The notes: generated by a model not told the origin, from the letters alone. DNA of 64,000 bases from Nostoc sp. NIES-3756 (GCF_001548375.1 NZ_AP017295.1:2514501-2578500); one strand, 5' to 3'. Counted from the first letter of the stretch, positions 25,904 through 34,462 are shown. Numbers and translations: made by a program.

Positions 25904-26701
25904 TTACTTCTTTTTCTTTTTCTTCTTGTGCTTATCACTTACAGGCGGTGCAAAACCACGGGGTAGCGGTGGGAGTTCTTGCTTGTAGTAACTGATTATG
26001 TCTTCCAGTCGAAACTTTGTTTGAGGAACTTCTTCGGGCGTTTTTAATCCTAACTCTACCTGTACCATGTCCCAATCACCGACAATGACAGTTGAGACTC
26101 GATTAGCCTCAAATGCACGTTCCATAACTGGTGCAGACTCAACAGCTTTTAAATCAAGCAGTTCGCCAATAAAAAAAGCGTTAAGTTCTTTGTCATTATT
26201 AGTAAAATCTGCTAACCTCTGCGTTAACACTGCTACACATTTGTCACGTAAATCAGGATGTTTTTCAGCAATTTTCGTTAACGATGTAGCAGCATCAGCA
26301 AGGTTGTAAGCATCATGAGACGAATCTTGAAGATATGCTTCTAGTGTAGGAATTGCCGCCGCTCCAATATTACTATAGAACTCAAACAATTCATTGGGCA
26401 TCCAATCATCATCAAGTTCGTGAAATAGATTTACCAAAGGTTGAATTGCTGCTTCTGCACCCAGTTGATTCAGCACCCGCACCGCATGAACAGGCCCCCA
26501 AGCTTCTATAGTATCTACGTCACCACCATTTAACTCTTTATCAGTCGCCAAGCGAATCAAATCAGGAATATGGTCTGCACTGAAGCCAAGTTCCTGTATA
26601 TAATTGGGAATTGTTTCCATCTCGCTACAATCACCGTAAGTCAATAATTTATCTACAGGAGATGGATAGATAGACCCTGACATATTAATTATCTCCGCCA
26701 T
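25904..26701 (-). CDS. DUF1186/HEAT-like repeat protein with poly-lysine tail
   Basis: A 265-residue acidic helical protein resembling DUF1186 proteins. Repeated helical hairpins (for example AWGPVHAVRVLNQLGAEAAI and QPLVNLFHELDDDWMPNELF) look HEAT-like, so it probably binds protein. The last residues are HKKKKKKK, encoded by an A-rich run on the coding strand. That run could vary in length by slippage. There is no signal peptide. It lies 40 bp upstream of the CocE/NonD hydrolase gene on the same strand, so a two-gene operon is plausible. The molecular role is not known. Confidence 0.75.
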   Translation of the reverse strand: MAEIINMSGSIYPSPVDKLLTYGDCSEMETIPNYIQELGFSADHIPDLIRLATDKELNGGDVDTIEAWGPVHAVRVLNQLGAEAAIQPLVNLFHELDDDWMPNELFEFYSNIGAAAIPTLEAYLQDSSHDAYNLADAATSLTKIAEKHPDLRDKCVAVLTQRLADFTNNDKELNAFFIGELLDLKAVESAPVMERAFEANRVSTVIVGDWDMVQVELGLKTPEEVPQTKFRLEDIISYYKQELPPLPRGFAPPVSDKHKKKKKKK

Positions 26702-26804
26702 TTTGCTTGTAAATATTATCCCAGCATTAACAACTTAGAGGGTATATCTACTAATAATTTTTGATTCTTTAAGCATTGACGACCGAGTATAGGAAAGTGC
26801 TGAA

Positions 26805-26886
26805 TGCTGAGTACTGTTAGCGGTAGCGGGGCTAACAGCACTCAGCACTCATTACTAATGACTATGGACTAATGACTAATGACTCA
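26805..26886. repeat. inverted repeat followed by a heptamer array
   Basis: TGCTGAGTACTGTTAGC (26805-26821) pairs with GCTAACAGCACTCAGCA (26831-26847) at 16 of 17 positions. A TAATGAC/TATGGAC array continues to about 26886. It lies between the divergent DUF1186 and TPP-enzyme genes, about 120 bp before the latter. Confidence 0.7.
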
Positions 26887-27010
26887 TAACTATTTAAACT
26901 ACTTATATTTTGCATTGCCAAACCCTTATAAACTGATACAACGCTAAAGATGTAAAATTTTTGTTAAATTCAACGAGCATCAATAGTTTCCCCTTATCAG
27001 GTACTTCAGC

Positions 27011-29224
27011 ATGACTGTTATCACACCCAAGGCTTCCTCAGCGCTTCCCGAATTTGCGGAAGGTATTCAATATTTTGGTGAAGCGTTGCCAGATTTTGAA
27101 ACTTATGGTGCTACACCTGCGATAGAATCGGGCAAAGTAGCGATCGCAGATCCTACAGACGCTAAGGCAGTATATCAAACCTTACTCGCTGCCGATGCCT
27201 TACGCTATCTCACACTACAAATTACTGGAAGTAAGGCTTCTGGGCATCCGGGGGGGTTTGCTAGCCAAGCAGAAGCTTATGCAGCTTTGGTCATGCTGGG
27301 GTATAAGAATATTATTACCGAAGTCGGACACCACGCCCCTGGATTTTATAGTGCCATGTTCCTCGATCGGTCGCTAGAAGATATGGGCATTTTTACAGTA
27401 CAACAATTGCGCGATCGCTTCCGTGAAAAGCACGGCTTATTAGGACACCTTTCCGGTTACATCCCCGGTATTCTCGCCCCAGCCGGCCCTTTGGGACAAG
27501 GACAACACTTTGCAATGGCGGCGGCAAAGTTACATCCAGACAAATTATTCCCCTTCACCCTCGGCGACGGTGGACTAGGTGAACCCTATATTATGAGTGC
27601 AATGGCGCACTTCCACACCGCTTACCCCAAAGCCACCAACTTCCTACCCGTCCTTGTCTGGAATGGGTATAGCCAAGAACATCATAGTATGGTTTCCCTG
27701 AAAACCAACGCACAGATGACCGCATTTTGGCAAGGTAACGGTTTTGATGAAGTTGTCTTAATCGATGCCAAAGAGTTTGACGACCAAAACCAACCAGGAG
27801 ATTATGTAGATAGTACCGCCTTCTCCTTCCAAAAACGTTTGGAATTTACCCAAGCCGTCCTTGTCGCCGCCGATAAAGCCGCCCGTTCCGCCCTGGATGG
27901 TAAACTGACAGTATTTATTATCAAACAACTCAAAGGCGCAGGCGTTCACGCCAAAGGTGCAAAATCTCACAACCTCTATCCCAAAGACACCTTAGACGCA
28001 CCCCATATTGTCAGCGCCTTACAAAACCGTGCATTATCCCCCGAAGCTTGGCAAACAGTGAGAACCAACGCTGAACGCGCAGGTGGTGGCCCCGCAGCCA
28101 AAACAGTGGTGACAGAATTTGAACTACCATTACCAGATTTAGGTACATTACCCTTAGAAGAATATGCAGTAGGTGGGGAAGCCCAAGTTTCTACCACCGC
28201 AATGGGGCGACTGGTGGGTGTAGTCGGACAAAAAGATAAAAACTTCCTCGTCACCAACGCCGACGGAAACGAAGCATCGGGTATTGGTAACATCAACCAA
28301 GCCTTAAAAATCATCCACCCCACCACCGACGACTTATATAACCAAGCACCAAACGGACAAGTTTACGAACCCTTGAGTGAAGATGCTTGTGCAGGTTTAG
28401 CTGTTGGCTTATCCTTGATGGGTGCAAGAACCCTCTGGTGTTCCTATGAGTCTTTCGCCATCAACGGCTTACCAATATGGCAAACCGTCACCCAAGCAAT
28501 GGCAGAATTACGCCGCCAAACACCCTCAACAATTACCCTATTTACTGCTGGTGCATTAGAACAAGGACGCAACGGATGGACACACCAACGTCCAGAAATT
28601 GAAGCTTACTTTGCTTCGATGATGCGGAACGGTAATGTATTTCCTGTATTCCCCCCGGATGCTAACAGTATCCAAGTCTGTTATGACTGGGCGTTAACTA
28701 CAAAAAATAAGGGAATTGTCATCACTGCAAGTAAATCACCCTTACCAATTCGTACTACGTTTGAACAAACCCGCCAAGGTTTAGAAGAGGGTGCAATAGT
28801 ATTACATGAAACTGCGGGTGAGAAGAAAGTTGTGTTTGCCGTAATTGGCGATATGACATTAATTCCTGTGTTTGAAGCAGCGAAATCTTTAGAAAGTCAA
28901 GGTGTAGGAGTGAAGATAGTTTCTATCATCAACCCCCGCCGTTTATATCGTCCCGGTGATGTGGCTTGGGACACCTGTTCACAACCCGATGGTGGTTTTA
29001 TTGATGATGCTAAATTCTCCCAATTATTTGGCGGTGATGCGTTAATTGGTGTGACTGGTGGTGCAGCATCGATGTTAGAACCCATCATGTTGCGGAGTAA
29101 CAGCAAGCGCGACACCTTCGCCTGGAAGCGTGGGGAAACTACAGCCAGTGCAGGCGAGTTGATGGCTTTCAATGGTTTGACTGCTGAGGCTTTGGCGAAG
29201 CGGGCTGTTGAGTTAGTGGGTTAA
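27011..29224 (+). CDS. phosphoketolase/transketolase-like TPP-dependent enzyme
   Basis: A 737-residue three-domain thiamine-diphosphate enzyme. The cofactor site shows GDGGLGEP (about 188-195) and the downstream NGYS of VLVWNGYSQEHH. This matches the LNGYKI element of phosphoketolases more closely than classical transketolase. The C-terminal half also resembles phosphoketolase (QGRNGWTHQ, VFPPDANSI, ITASKSPLP). However, the substrate loop usually reading GHWGTTPG is here GHLSGYIPG. It would cleave a keto-sugar phosphate, perhaps giving acetyl phosphate as in the cyanobacterial phosphoketolase bypass, but the substrate is uncertain. Its codon use is more GC-rich than its neighbours, as expected for a well-expressed gene. 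Confidence 0.82.
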   Translation: MTVITPKASSALPEFAEGIQYFGEALPDFETYGATPAIESGKVAIADPTDAKAVYQTLLAADALRYLTLQITGSKASGHPGGFASQAEAYAALVMLGYKNIITEVGHHAPGFYSAMFLDRSLEDMGIFTVQQLRDRFREKHGLLGHLSGYIPGILAPAGPLGQGQHFAMAAAKLHPDKLFPFTLGDGGLGEPYIMSAMAHFHTAYPKATNFLPVLVWNGYSQEHHSMVSLKTNAQMTAFWQGNGFDEVVLIDAKEFDDQNQPGDYVDSTAFSFQKRLEFTQAVLVAADKAARSALDGKLTVFIIKQLKGAGVHAKGAKSHNLYPKDTLDAPHIVSALQNRALSPEAWQTVRTNAERAGGGPAAKTVVTEFELPLPDLGTLPLEEYAVGGEAQVSTTAMGRLVGVVGQKDKNFLVTNADGNEASGIGNINQALKIIHPTTDDLYNQAPNGQVYEPLSEDACAGLAVGLSLMGARTLWCSYESFAINGLPIWQTVTQAMAELRRQTPSTITLFTAGALEQGRNGWTHQRPEIEAYFASMMRNGNVFPVFPPDANSIQVCYDWALTTKNKGIVITASKSPLPIRTTFEQTRQGLEEGAIVLHETAGEKKVVFAVIGDMTLIPVFEAAKSLESQGVGVKIVSIINPRRLYRPGDVAWDTCSQPDGGFIDDAKFSQLFGGDALIGVTGGAASMLEPIMLRSNSKRDTFAWKRGETTASAGELMAFNGLTAEALAKRAVELVG

Positions 29225-29256
29225 GCTGATAGTGAATAAATAGAAAAGTTTTCTAG

Positions 29257-29314
29257 CCGCAGATGTACGCAAATAACCGCCGATAATTTAGCGTTATGAT
29301 GCGTATATTTGCGG
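29257..29314. repeat. dispersed inverted repeat (ACCGCCGATAA class)
   Basis: CCGCAGATGTACGCAAATA (29257-29275) is an imperfect inverted copy of TGATGCGTATATTTGCGG (29297-29314). The loop carries AACCGCCGATAA, also found near 124. It lies downstream of the TPP-enzyme gene, where it can fold into a hairpin. Confidence 0.6.
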
Positions 29315-29399
29315 TTTTGTTTTCAATATTCAAATTATTAAAATTATCGTGTAATTAAAATTACAAATTAACTCTTTACCTAATTATCTATCCCATCTT

Positions 29400-30098
29400 A
29401 TGGACACGACAATAATCGATGATATATTTAGTTTTAATTCTTCAACAATTAATCATTTATTGTCAATACAATTAGAAAATATAATAGAAAATTATATATT
29501 TTTTCCATGTTTAATTATGTATTTTGCTGTTTTATATACGCAATTTTATTTTTTCTCTTTTGAACCTTTATGTCATTGGATTTATAATTTAGAGAATAAT
29601 TTACTTAAAATTATTTCTTTACCTGTTATGGTAATAGTATCAGCTATAACTAATTTAATACTTATTGTCATCACAGGCGGATGTCAGTTATTAGTTTTAG
29701 GACTGACTTACGTTCTCATACAATTATTAATGGTAATAGGTTTAATTCTGATAATATTACCTATAGTTCTAATTATGCTAATTACTGATCGAGGATTGAA
29801 TTTTTTATTTAAAGTTGAATTAGTAAGTATAATAGATTTTTTTACAAGTCATTTACCTTCAAATTTATTACCTAGCTTTAGTTTATTTATATGGAATACA
29901 GGTAAGTGTATTTTAATCGGTCTACCTATTGCGATAGCAATCATAGCTTTTATTTGGGTAACAACACAAATTTTAAAATTAGGTTGGTTGATGGCAAGAC
30001 AAAGACTAACTGAATCTGCAACTATCTTTTCTGTAGCAACCATTATATTAGGTCTATGTTGGAAATTATCAATAATAGAAAGTATAGTACGATATTGA
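29400..30098 (+). CDS. hypothetical polytopic membrane protein
   Basis: A 232-residue, very hydrophobic and AT-rich-encoded protein with about five predicted membrane spans. These are near residues 33-55, 72-95, 97-120 and 165-185, plus a C-terminal helix (FSVATIILGLCWKLS). No catalytic or transport motif is visible. The start ATG at 29400 follows an AT-rich leader without an obvious ribosome-binding site. It stands alone between the TPP-enzyme gene and the toxin-antitoxin genes. The family is not recognised. Confidence 0.65.
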   Translation: MDTTIIDDIFSFNSSTINHLLSIQLENIIENYIFFPCLIMYFAVLYTQFYFFSFEPLCHWIYNLENNLLKIISLPVMVIVSAITNLILIVITGGCQLLVLGLTYVLIQLLMVIGLILIILPIVLIMLITDRGLNFLFKVELVSIIDFFTSHLPSNLLPSFSLFIWNTGKCILIGLPIAIAIIAFIWVTTQILKLGWLMARQRLTESATIFSVATIILGLCWKLSIIESIVRY

Positions 30099-30107
30099 GT
30101 TAGTTTT

Positions 30108-30226
30108 GTAGGGTAGGTTAGCGTATAACCCACCAAAGCCATAACCCCCGCGCAAATGGTGGGTTGCAAAACCGGAAATCTTCATATTGACGACATGATC
30201 CTGTGCGCCTAACCCACTCTACTAGG
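30108..30226. repeat. inverted-repeat element (GTAGGGT / AACCCAC class)
   Basis: Ends GTAGGGTAGGTTAG (about 30109) and CTAACCCACTCTAC (to about 30225) are imperfect inverted repeats. Inside, AACCCACCA and TGGTGGGTT pair again. This is a common dispersed Nostoc repeat between the membrane-protein and antitoxin genes. No gene is inside. Confidence 0.5.
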
Positions 30227-30287
30227 TCTTGCATAATTTATAATAAAATAGCTATTCTCCTCAAATTAGAATTTAAAGTTATTCATA

Positions 30288-30524
30288 ATGCTGCAAATCA
30301 TCAAAGCAACCTGTACCAACGGTGAACTTGTTTTAAGTGAAAAACTCAGTTCCGAATTAGAAGGAAAAACCCTACAAATTATGATTATTGAACCCAGCGA
30401 ACCTAATCAAGCAATAGATTCTCAAGCATCAAAAATCGCACAATTTTTAGAGCGAGTTAATAACTACTCATTCCCACTACCCGCAGATTACAAATTTAAT
30501 CGAGATGAAATTTATGACAGGTAA
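30288..30524 (+). CDS. probable antitoxin of a PIN-domain toxin
   Basis: A 78-residue acidic protein. Residues 1-40 (MLQIIKATCTNGELVLSEKL and following) look like a small beta-rich DNA-binding or swapped-hairpin domain, as in DUF104/AbrB-like antitoxins. The C-terminal part (SKIAQFLERVNNYSFPLPAD) would wrap the toxin. It overlaps the PIN gene by 11 bp, a strong sign of translational coupling and a toxin-antitoxin pair. The family assignment is tentative; the role is inferred from position and size. Confidence 0.7.
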   Translation: MLQIIKATCTNGELVLSEKLSSELEGKTLQIMIIEPSEPNQAIDSQASKIAQFLERVNNYSFPLPADYKFNRDEIYDR

Positions 30525-30927
30525 GATTTTTCTCGATAGTAATCTCTGGATTTATCTCTATGCTAAAAATGCGCCCGAAAAATTCCAAAAAGTTGCAGAA
30601 ATCATCAAAAATAATTATTCACTGCTGCTAGTTAGTACCCAGGTGTTAGGTGAGCTATTTCATGTTTTAACCAGGAAAAAATTTACATCTACAACAGAGG
30701 CAATCGCAATTATATCAGATATAGTTAATACTTTTCCAATTCAGGCAATTAACACAACAGAAGTTATACAAGCATTAGAAATTCACGCTAAATATAACTA
30801 CTCTTATTGGGATAGTTTGATTATAGCTACAGCGTTATTAAGTGAATGTTCTATCATTTACTCAGAAGATATGCAGCATAATCAGCTAATAGAAAATAAA
30901 GTAAGAATCATAAATCCATTTATTTGA
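30514..30927 (+). CDS. PIN-domain ribonuclease toxin (VapC-like)
   Basis: A 137-residue PIN-domain protein. Conserved acidic residues are Asp in FLDSNLWIYLY (about 7), Glu in QVLGELFHVLTRKK (about 44), Asp in YSYWDSLIIATAL (about 99), and a fourth acidic position in IYSEDMQ. This is the Mg-binding set of VapC ribonucleases. The start at 30514 (MTGKIFLDSN) is preferred; an ATG at 30505 would add only MKF. The gene overlaps the preceding small gene by 11 bp. It is expected to cleave RNA and stop growth when the antitoxin is lost. Confidence 0.88.
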   Translation: MTGKIFLDSNLWIYLYAKNAPEKFQKVAEIIKNNYSLLLVSTQVLGELFHVLTRKKFTSTTEAIAIISDIVNTFPIQAINTTEVIQALEIHAKYNYSYWDSLIIATALLSECSIIYSEDMQHNQLIENKVRIINPFI

Positions 30928-31044
30928 TTTTATATCTCATCATTTCTCCCAAGTATCGCTAGTATAACTAGTTCCTTCTCTTGCAATGGCATAAAATGGC
31001 AAAAACTGCAATAATGTAGAAAACCAGATTCAGGAAATAACCTT

Positions 31045-31308
31045 GTGAAAAGTATCAATATTTCCTTACCTGACACAATGCGAGCTTACGTAGAAGAACA
31101 GGTTGCTCAAGGTGGTTACAGCAGCGTCAGCGAATATTTTTGTGAATTAGTACGACAAGATAAAAAGCACAGAGCTAAGGAACATCTAGAAACTATGCTA
31201 ATAGAGGGGCTAAACTCTAGAGATGCAACAGAAATGACTACTCAAGATTGGGAAGATATCCGTCAAGCAGTACGCGAAAGAATTAGCAAACGTCAAGGTA
31301 CATTTTAA
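31045..31308 (+). CDS. parD: ParD-family antitoxin, apparently orphaned
   Basis: An 87-residue ParD/CopG-type antitoxin. The N-terminal ribbon-helix-helix is MKSINISLPDTMRAYVEEQV, and GGYSSVSEYFCELVRQD is the conserved helix pair. The C-terminal tail (TTQDWEDIRQAVRERISKRQ) is the toxin-binding segment. It starts at a GTG (31045) with CAGGAAA upstream. The matching ParE gene just downstream (31314) is broken by a stop codon and a frameshift, so this antitoxin no longer has its own toxin. It may still repress its promoter or neutralise a related toxin. Confidence 0.88.
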   Translation: MKSINISLPDTMRAYVEEQVAQGGYSSVSEYFCELVRQDKKHRAKEHLETMLIEGLNSRDATEMTTQDWEDIRQAVRERISKRQGTF

Positions 31309-31313
31309 CGGTG

Positions 31314-31636
31314 ATGTTTGCAATTAAGAAACGACCTCAAGTTATATGGGATTTAATAGACTGAACAACCTATATAGCACAGGATAACTTAGATGTTTCA
31401 GACCGCTTTTTAGCAGCAGCCGAAGCAACATTTAAACAATTAGCAAAAACTCCAGCTATAGGAATAATCTGTCAATTTGTTCATCCCAGCTTAACAGAGA
31501 TTCGACAAATCCCTATCAAAGGATTTAAGAAATATCTCATCTTTTACCGCATCACTGAATCGGAAGTTGATATTCTCGAGTAATTCATGGTGCAAGAGAC
31601 ATTGAAGCAATATTTAATAAAGATTTAGAGCTATAA
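31314..31636 (+). pseudogene. ParE/RelE-superfamily toxin, disrupted
   Basis: Starting at ATG 31314, five bases after the ParD stop, the frame reads MFAIKKRPQVIWDLID, then TGA. It continues in frame as TTYIAQDNLDVSDRFLAAAE and later QIPIKGFKKYLIFYRI, typical of ParE. Near the end a one-base loss after GTTGATATTCT shifts the frame; the restored reading is RVIHGARDIEAIFNKDLEL followed by TAA at 31634-31636. Two independent lesions make a functional toxin unlikely. Confidence 0.85.
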
Positions 31637-32099
31637 TTACTACTATTATAATTTTGGCGCTAATTAATCAAAAGTTAAGTAGGGTGCGTTAAAGCTGAAA
31701 TCTAACGCATCTTGTTATATATCTGAGATTCAATGCCACTGTGAGATATTCATAATTACTTAATTGCCTTTTTTATTAAATAAACGTCTTTCTTATTCTA
31801 ATCTCAGTAATTACCGCATTTAAAAGTTAGGTGCAGAATGTGGGATATATCAGTATTTTCCCATTGACCACTAATTTTTTTTTAGCTAGATTGTCTTTAG
31901 CAAAAAATTCAAACTAACTTCATTGTTATTTAATTTTGCTGCCTGGTTTTTCCGCAGTCAGACACAACAAAAATTTAAAAAATAAATATGACATAAGTAT
32001 TTTTAATAAGCAATTGCTTTTCAATTGTTAGTGGATATTCATTGCTTTTTTTTAATTGATTTAAGATGCCCATGCGTAATATTTAGGAGTTAACGGTAA
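31637..32099. other. AT-rich leader of the prenyltransferase unit
   Basis: No gene is seen in these 460 bp. A small hairpin (GTGCGTTA at 31684-31691 with TAACGCAT at 31702-31709) belongs to a common Nostoc repeat. The last 250 bp are very AT-rich and probably hold the promoter. AGGAG at 32085-32089 is the ribosome-binding site of the next gene. Confidence 0.5.
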
Positions 32100-33236
32100 A
32101 TGATGAATCATCACAATATTGCTGAAAACACCTTTGCAGCATTCATCTCTGATAAAATTACCTCAATCTGTAGAGTCCTTAATTTCCAACATAAAGATAT
32201 TAATAATACATTGGAAATTTTTAACTTGATGGCTGCTCCTTGGGGTGATTTGAATATCGGACAGCAATCCCGTTGGGTTTCAGATATTACCGATGACTTT
32301 ACACCTTTTGAGTTTTCTCTGTCATTAAACAATAAAAAGCCTGTTTTACGCTTTCTTATTGATAACCTAATTAAACCATACACTCTAGAATCTAGCTGGA
32401 ATTTAGGATGCACATTGAATGAAGAATTAGCAAGCCGTTTTGGTGCATCTATTGCTAGATTCCAAGAAATAAAAGACCTCTTTGAGCCTCATAATCCGGA
32501 TGCTTTGTTTGCAATTTGGCACGCAGTAGATTTAGAGCTAGATTGTCAACCTAAATTTAAGATATACATTAATCCACAGTGTCGTGGAATTAAGCAAGCA
32601 CCGGCAATAGTAGAAGAAGCTCTTCAGCGTTTGGGATTTACTCAAGCGTGGAGTTGTATTTCTCAGTTTGCTCTTCAACGTGGAGAACAAGATGAAATAA
32701 AGTATTTTTCCCTTGATCTTTCTCATAGCGCTAATGCTCGTGTCAAAGTTTACGTCGCCCATAAAAATGCCACATTGGGAAATATAGAAGCTGTACTAGC
32801 AGCTAATCCATATTATGAGCAAGGTGAAATTATTGAGTTTTGCAGAACTATTGCTGAACAAGAAGGCCCATTTACAACTCGTCCTTTAGTCTCTTGTTTT
32901 GCATTTACTACAGATAATGAAATGTATCCTTTGAGTAGTACATTACATTTACCAGTTTCCTTTTATTTAAAAAATGATGAAATAGCAAAACAAAAAATCA
33001 GTCACATTTTAAGTCCCCAAGACGCAGTTATTCATGAACAAGTAATATCTTGTGTAGCAGATCGACCTCTGAATATGGGTACTGGTATTCAGTCATATTT
33101 TTCTTTTAAGCGTCAAAAGATGAACAAAAGCATAACAGTTTATATCGCACCAGAGACTTATAGGTTAACTTCGTTCGATAAATTAGCTAATAGACATATG
33201 AACATCAATAGCTATCAATGTCAGGTTGCCATATAA
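32100..33236 (+). CDS. DMATS-type aromatic (tryptophan/indole) prenyltransferase
   Basis: A 378-residue ABBA-fold prenyltransferase related to fungal dimethylallyltryptophan synthases and bacterial CymD-like enzymes. Family markers are visible. DFTPFEFSLSL carries Glu71, the usual indole-NH base. VLRFL (Arg84), FKIYINP (Lys154, Tyr156) and ARVKVYVAHK (Arg215, Lys217, Tyr219) form the diphosphate-binding basic/tyrosine shield. SITVYIAPETY is the last barrel strand. It should transfer a dimethylallyl group to an aromatic substrate without needing Mg for catalysis. There is no signal peptide. The next gene, 115 bp on, encodes a probable diiron protein. No NRPS/PKS genes are in the window, so the substrate may be a free amino acid or simple indole. 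Confidence 0.88.
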   Translation: MMNHHNIAENTFAAFISDKITSICRVLNFQHKDINNTLEIFNLMAAPWGDLNIGQQSRWVSDITDDFTPFEFSLSLNNKKPVLRFLIDNLIKPYTLESSWNLGCTLNEELASRFGASIARFQEIKDLFEPHNPDALFAIWHAVDLELDCQPKFKIYINPQCRGIKQAPAIVEEALQRLGFTQAWSCISQFALQRGEQDEIKYFSLDLSHSANARVKVYVAHKNATLGNIEAVLAANPYYEQGEIIEFCRTIAEQEGPFTTRPLVSCFAFTTDNEMYPLSSTLHLPVSFYLKNDEIAKQKISHILSPQDAVIHEQVISCVADRPLNMGTGIQSYFSFKRQKMNKSITVYIAPETYRLTSFDKLANRHMNINSYQCQVAI

Positions 33237-33351
33237 AGCCATATAAATTGGTAACTCAAGAAGCTAAGAAATTATTTTTCTGATAGGTAGGAAGAAAATA
33301 CACCTGAAATTCGTTCAAGCAAGTATTGATAAAAGCTCAATAGGAGAAAAA

Positions 33352-34083
33352 ATGCAAGAAGTATTAAATCTGATAGAAATTGAAAAACAAAAGTTTGCCA
33401 ACTCATCTTTATTCCAGTTTCTCCAAAACCCCAAGTATAACGCTAAAGAAAAAATTGTATTTTTTCCTTGTATAACACATTGGGTCATGAGTTTTGCAGA
33501 CTTAAATAAATACATATTCAGACAAGAACCTACTGATAACGAAATCCAAAACCTAATTAATTATCATACTTATGAGGATAGTAATCACTGGATTTGGTAT
33601 TTAGAAGATATCAAAAAACTCAATTTGGATAACTTCCAAAGTTTTACTGAATTTACCAGGTTTATCTGGAGCAAAGATACAGCTAAAATTCGGCAGATGT
33701 CTTATAAATTTTCTGCTTATGCTTTTAAAGCAAAGCCTACCCAAAAATTAATTATTATTGAGTCAATCGAAGCTGCTGGCAATGCTTTTTTTGATGTATC
33801 TACAAAATTAGCTCAAGAGTTGGAAGCTTCGTTGGGTAAAGAATATCAATATATGGGTCAGCATCATTTAGATAGAGAGACAGGTCATACTATCGGGTTT
33901 TCAGAAAGAGAAAAATTACTTTCTCAAATACAATTAACAGAAGCCGAGCTTCAGGAAGCATATGAATTAGTTAAAGATGTGTTTAATGTTTTTACAGAGG
34001 CAGCTGATGAAACATTAGTTTATGTACAAAAACAACAAGATTTACTTTCTAAATCGGCAAAGATAAGTTATTGCCCAGAATGA
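33352..34083 (+). CDS. heme-oxygenase-like probable diiron oxygenase/oxidase (TenA/HDO-like fold)
   Basis: A 243-residue all-helical protein. Spaced His/Glu/Asp residues fit a heme-oxygenase-like diiron site: H72-x2-E75-D76-x2-H79 in YHTYEDSNHW, Glu140 in ESIEAAG, and His172/Asp174/His179 in HHLDRETGH. Members of this superfamily perform oxidations such as N-oxygenation, decarboxylation or desaturation in natural-product and cofactor pathways. A ribosome-binding site (AGGAG) sits 5 nt before the ATG. It follows the prenyltransferase gene by 115 bp, and a terminator lies just after it, so the two likely form one unit. It probably acts before or after prenylation. The family call is from motif pattern only. 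Confidence 0.7.
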   Translation: MQEVLNLIEIEKQKFANSSLFQFLQNPKYNAKEKIVFFPCITHWVMSFADLNKYIFRQEPTDNEIQNLINYHTYEDSNHWIWYLEDIKKLNLDNFQSFTEFTRFIWSKDTAKIRQMSYKFSAYAFKAKPTQKLIIIESIEAAGNAFFDVSTKLAQELEASLGKEYQYMGQHHLDRETGHTIGFSEREKLLSQIQLTEAELQEAYELVKDVFNVFTEAADETLVYVQKQQDLLSKSAKISYCPE

Positions 34084-34110
34084 GTTGATTAAAATCTTAA
34101 TAGAGTTAGT

Positions 34111-34137
34111 AAGGAGGAATCAATCCTCCTTTTTTAT
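34111..34137 (+). terminator. rho-independent terminator of the prenyltransferase unit
   Basis: AAGGAGGA (34111-34118) and TCCTCCTT (34124-34131) form a perfect 8-bp stem around ATCAA, followed by a T-run. It lies 28 bp after the diiron-protein stop codon. It marks the end of the two-gene unit and separates it from the zinc-ribbon operon. Confidence 0.85.
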
Positions 34138-34246
34138 GAATTTATATGAATCAATAATACTAATAAAAACTATAAATAATATATTTATAGAATAAGGCAA
34201 TTATAGTTACAAACTTTAAAATCTTCTTGATGAGAGATTTATAGGG

Positions 34247-34450
34247 ATGTCTGAAACTTCTCCTTTTCAAAATCCTGAGCAAATACAACAATGGCATCAG
34301 GGAATACAAGATGCAAACCGCAATAATATTTTGTGTCACTGTCGCGCCTGCGGTGATGAGTGGATGGACTCAAAACTTGATGTTACTTGTATTAAATGCG
34401 GTAGTGAAAATGTAGAGAGTATTTCATCTTGGCAATTTCCCGATGATTAA
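34247..34450 (+). CDS. small zinc-ribbon protein
   Basis: A 67-residue protein with two CxxC knuckles: CHCRACG at about 30-36, where one Cys-x2-Cys pair is used, and CIKCG at about 48-52. This makes a rubredoxin-like or zinc-ribbon fold (CRACGDEWMDSKLDVTCIKC). The flanks are acidic and Gln-rich. Such small ribbons act as protein- or RNA-binding adaptors or one-electron carriers. Here an electron-transfer role for the upstream diiron protein is conceivable but speculative. The stop is 12 bp before the HD-domain gene, so the two are co-transcribed. Confidence 0.65.
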   Translation: MSETSPFQNPEQIQQWHQGIQDANRNNILCHCRACGDEWMDSKLDVTCIKCGSENVESISSWQFPDD

Positions 34451-34462
34451 GGATTTCTATAT

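Noticed and set aside
28897..29172. Open frames antisense to the TPP-enzyme gene
   Set aside because: No start signals or recognisable domains; explained by codon bias of the sense gene.
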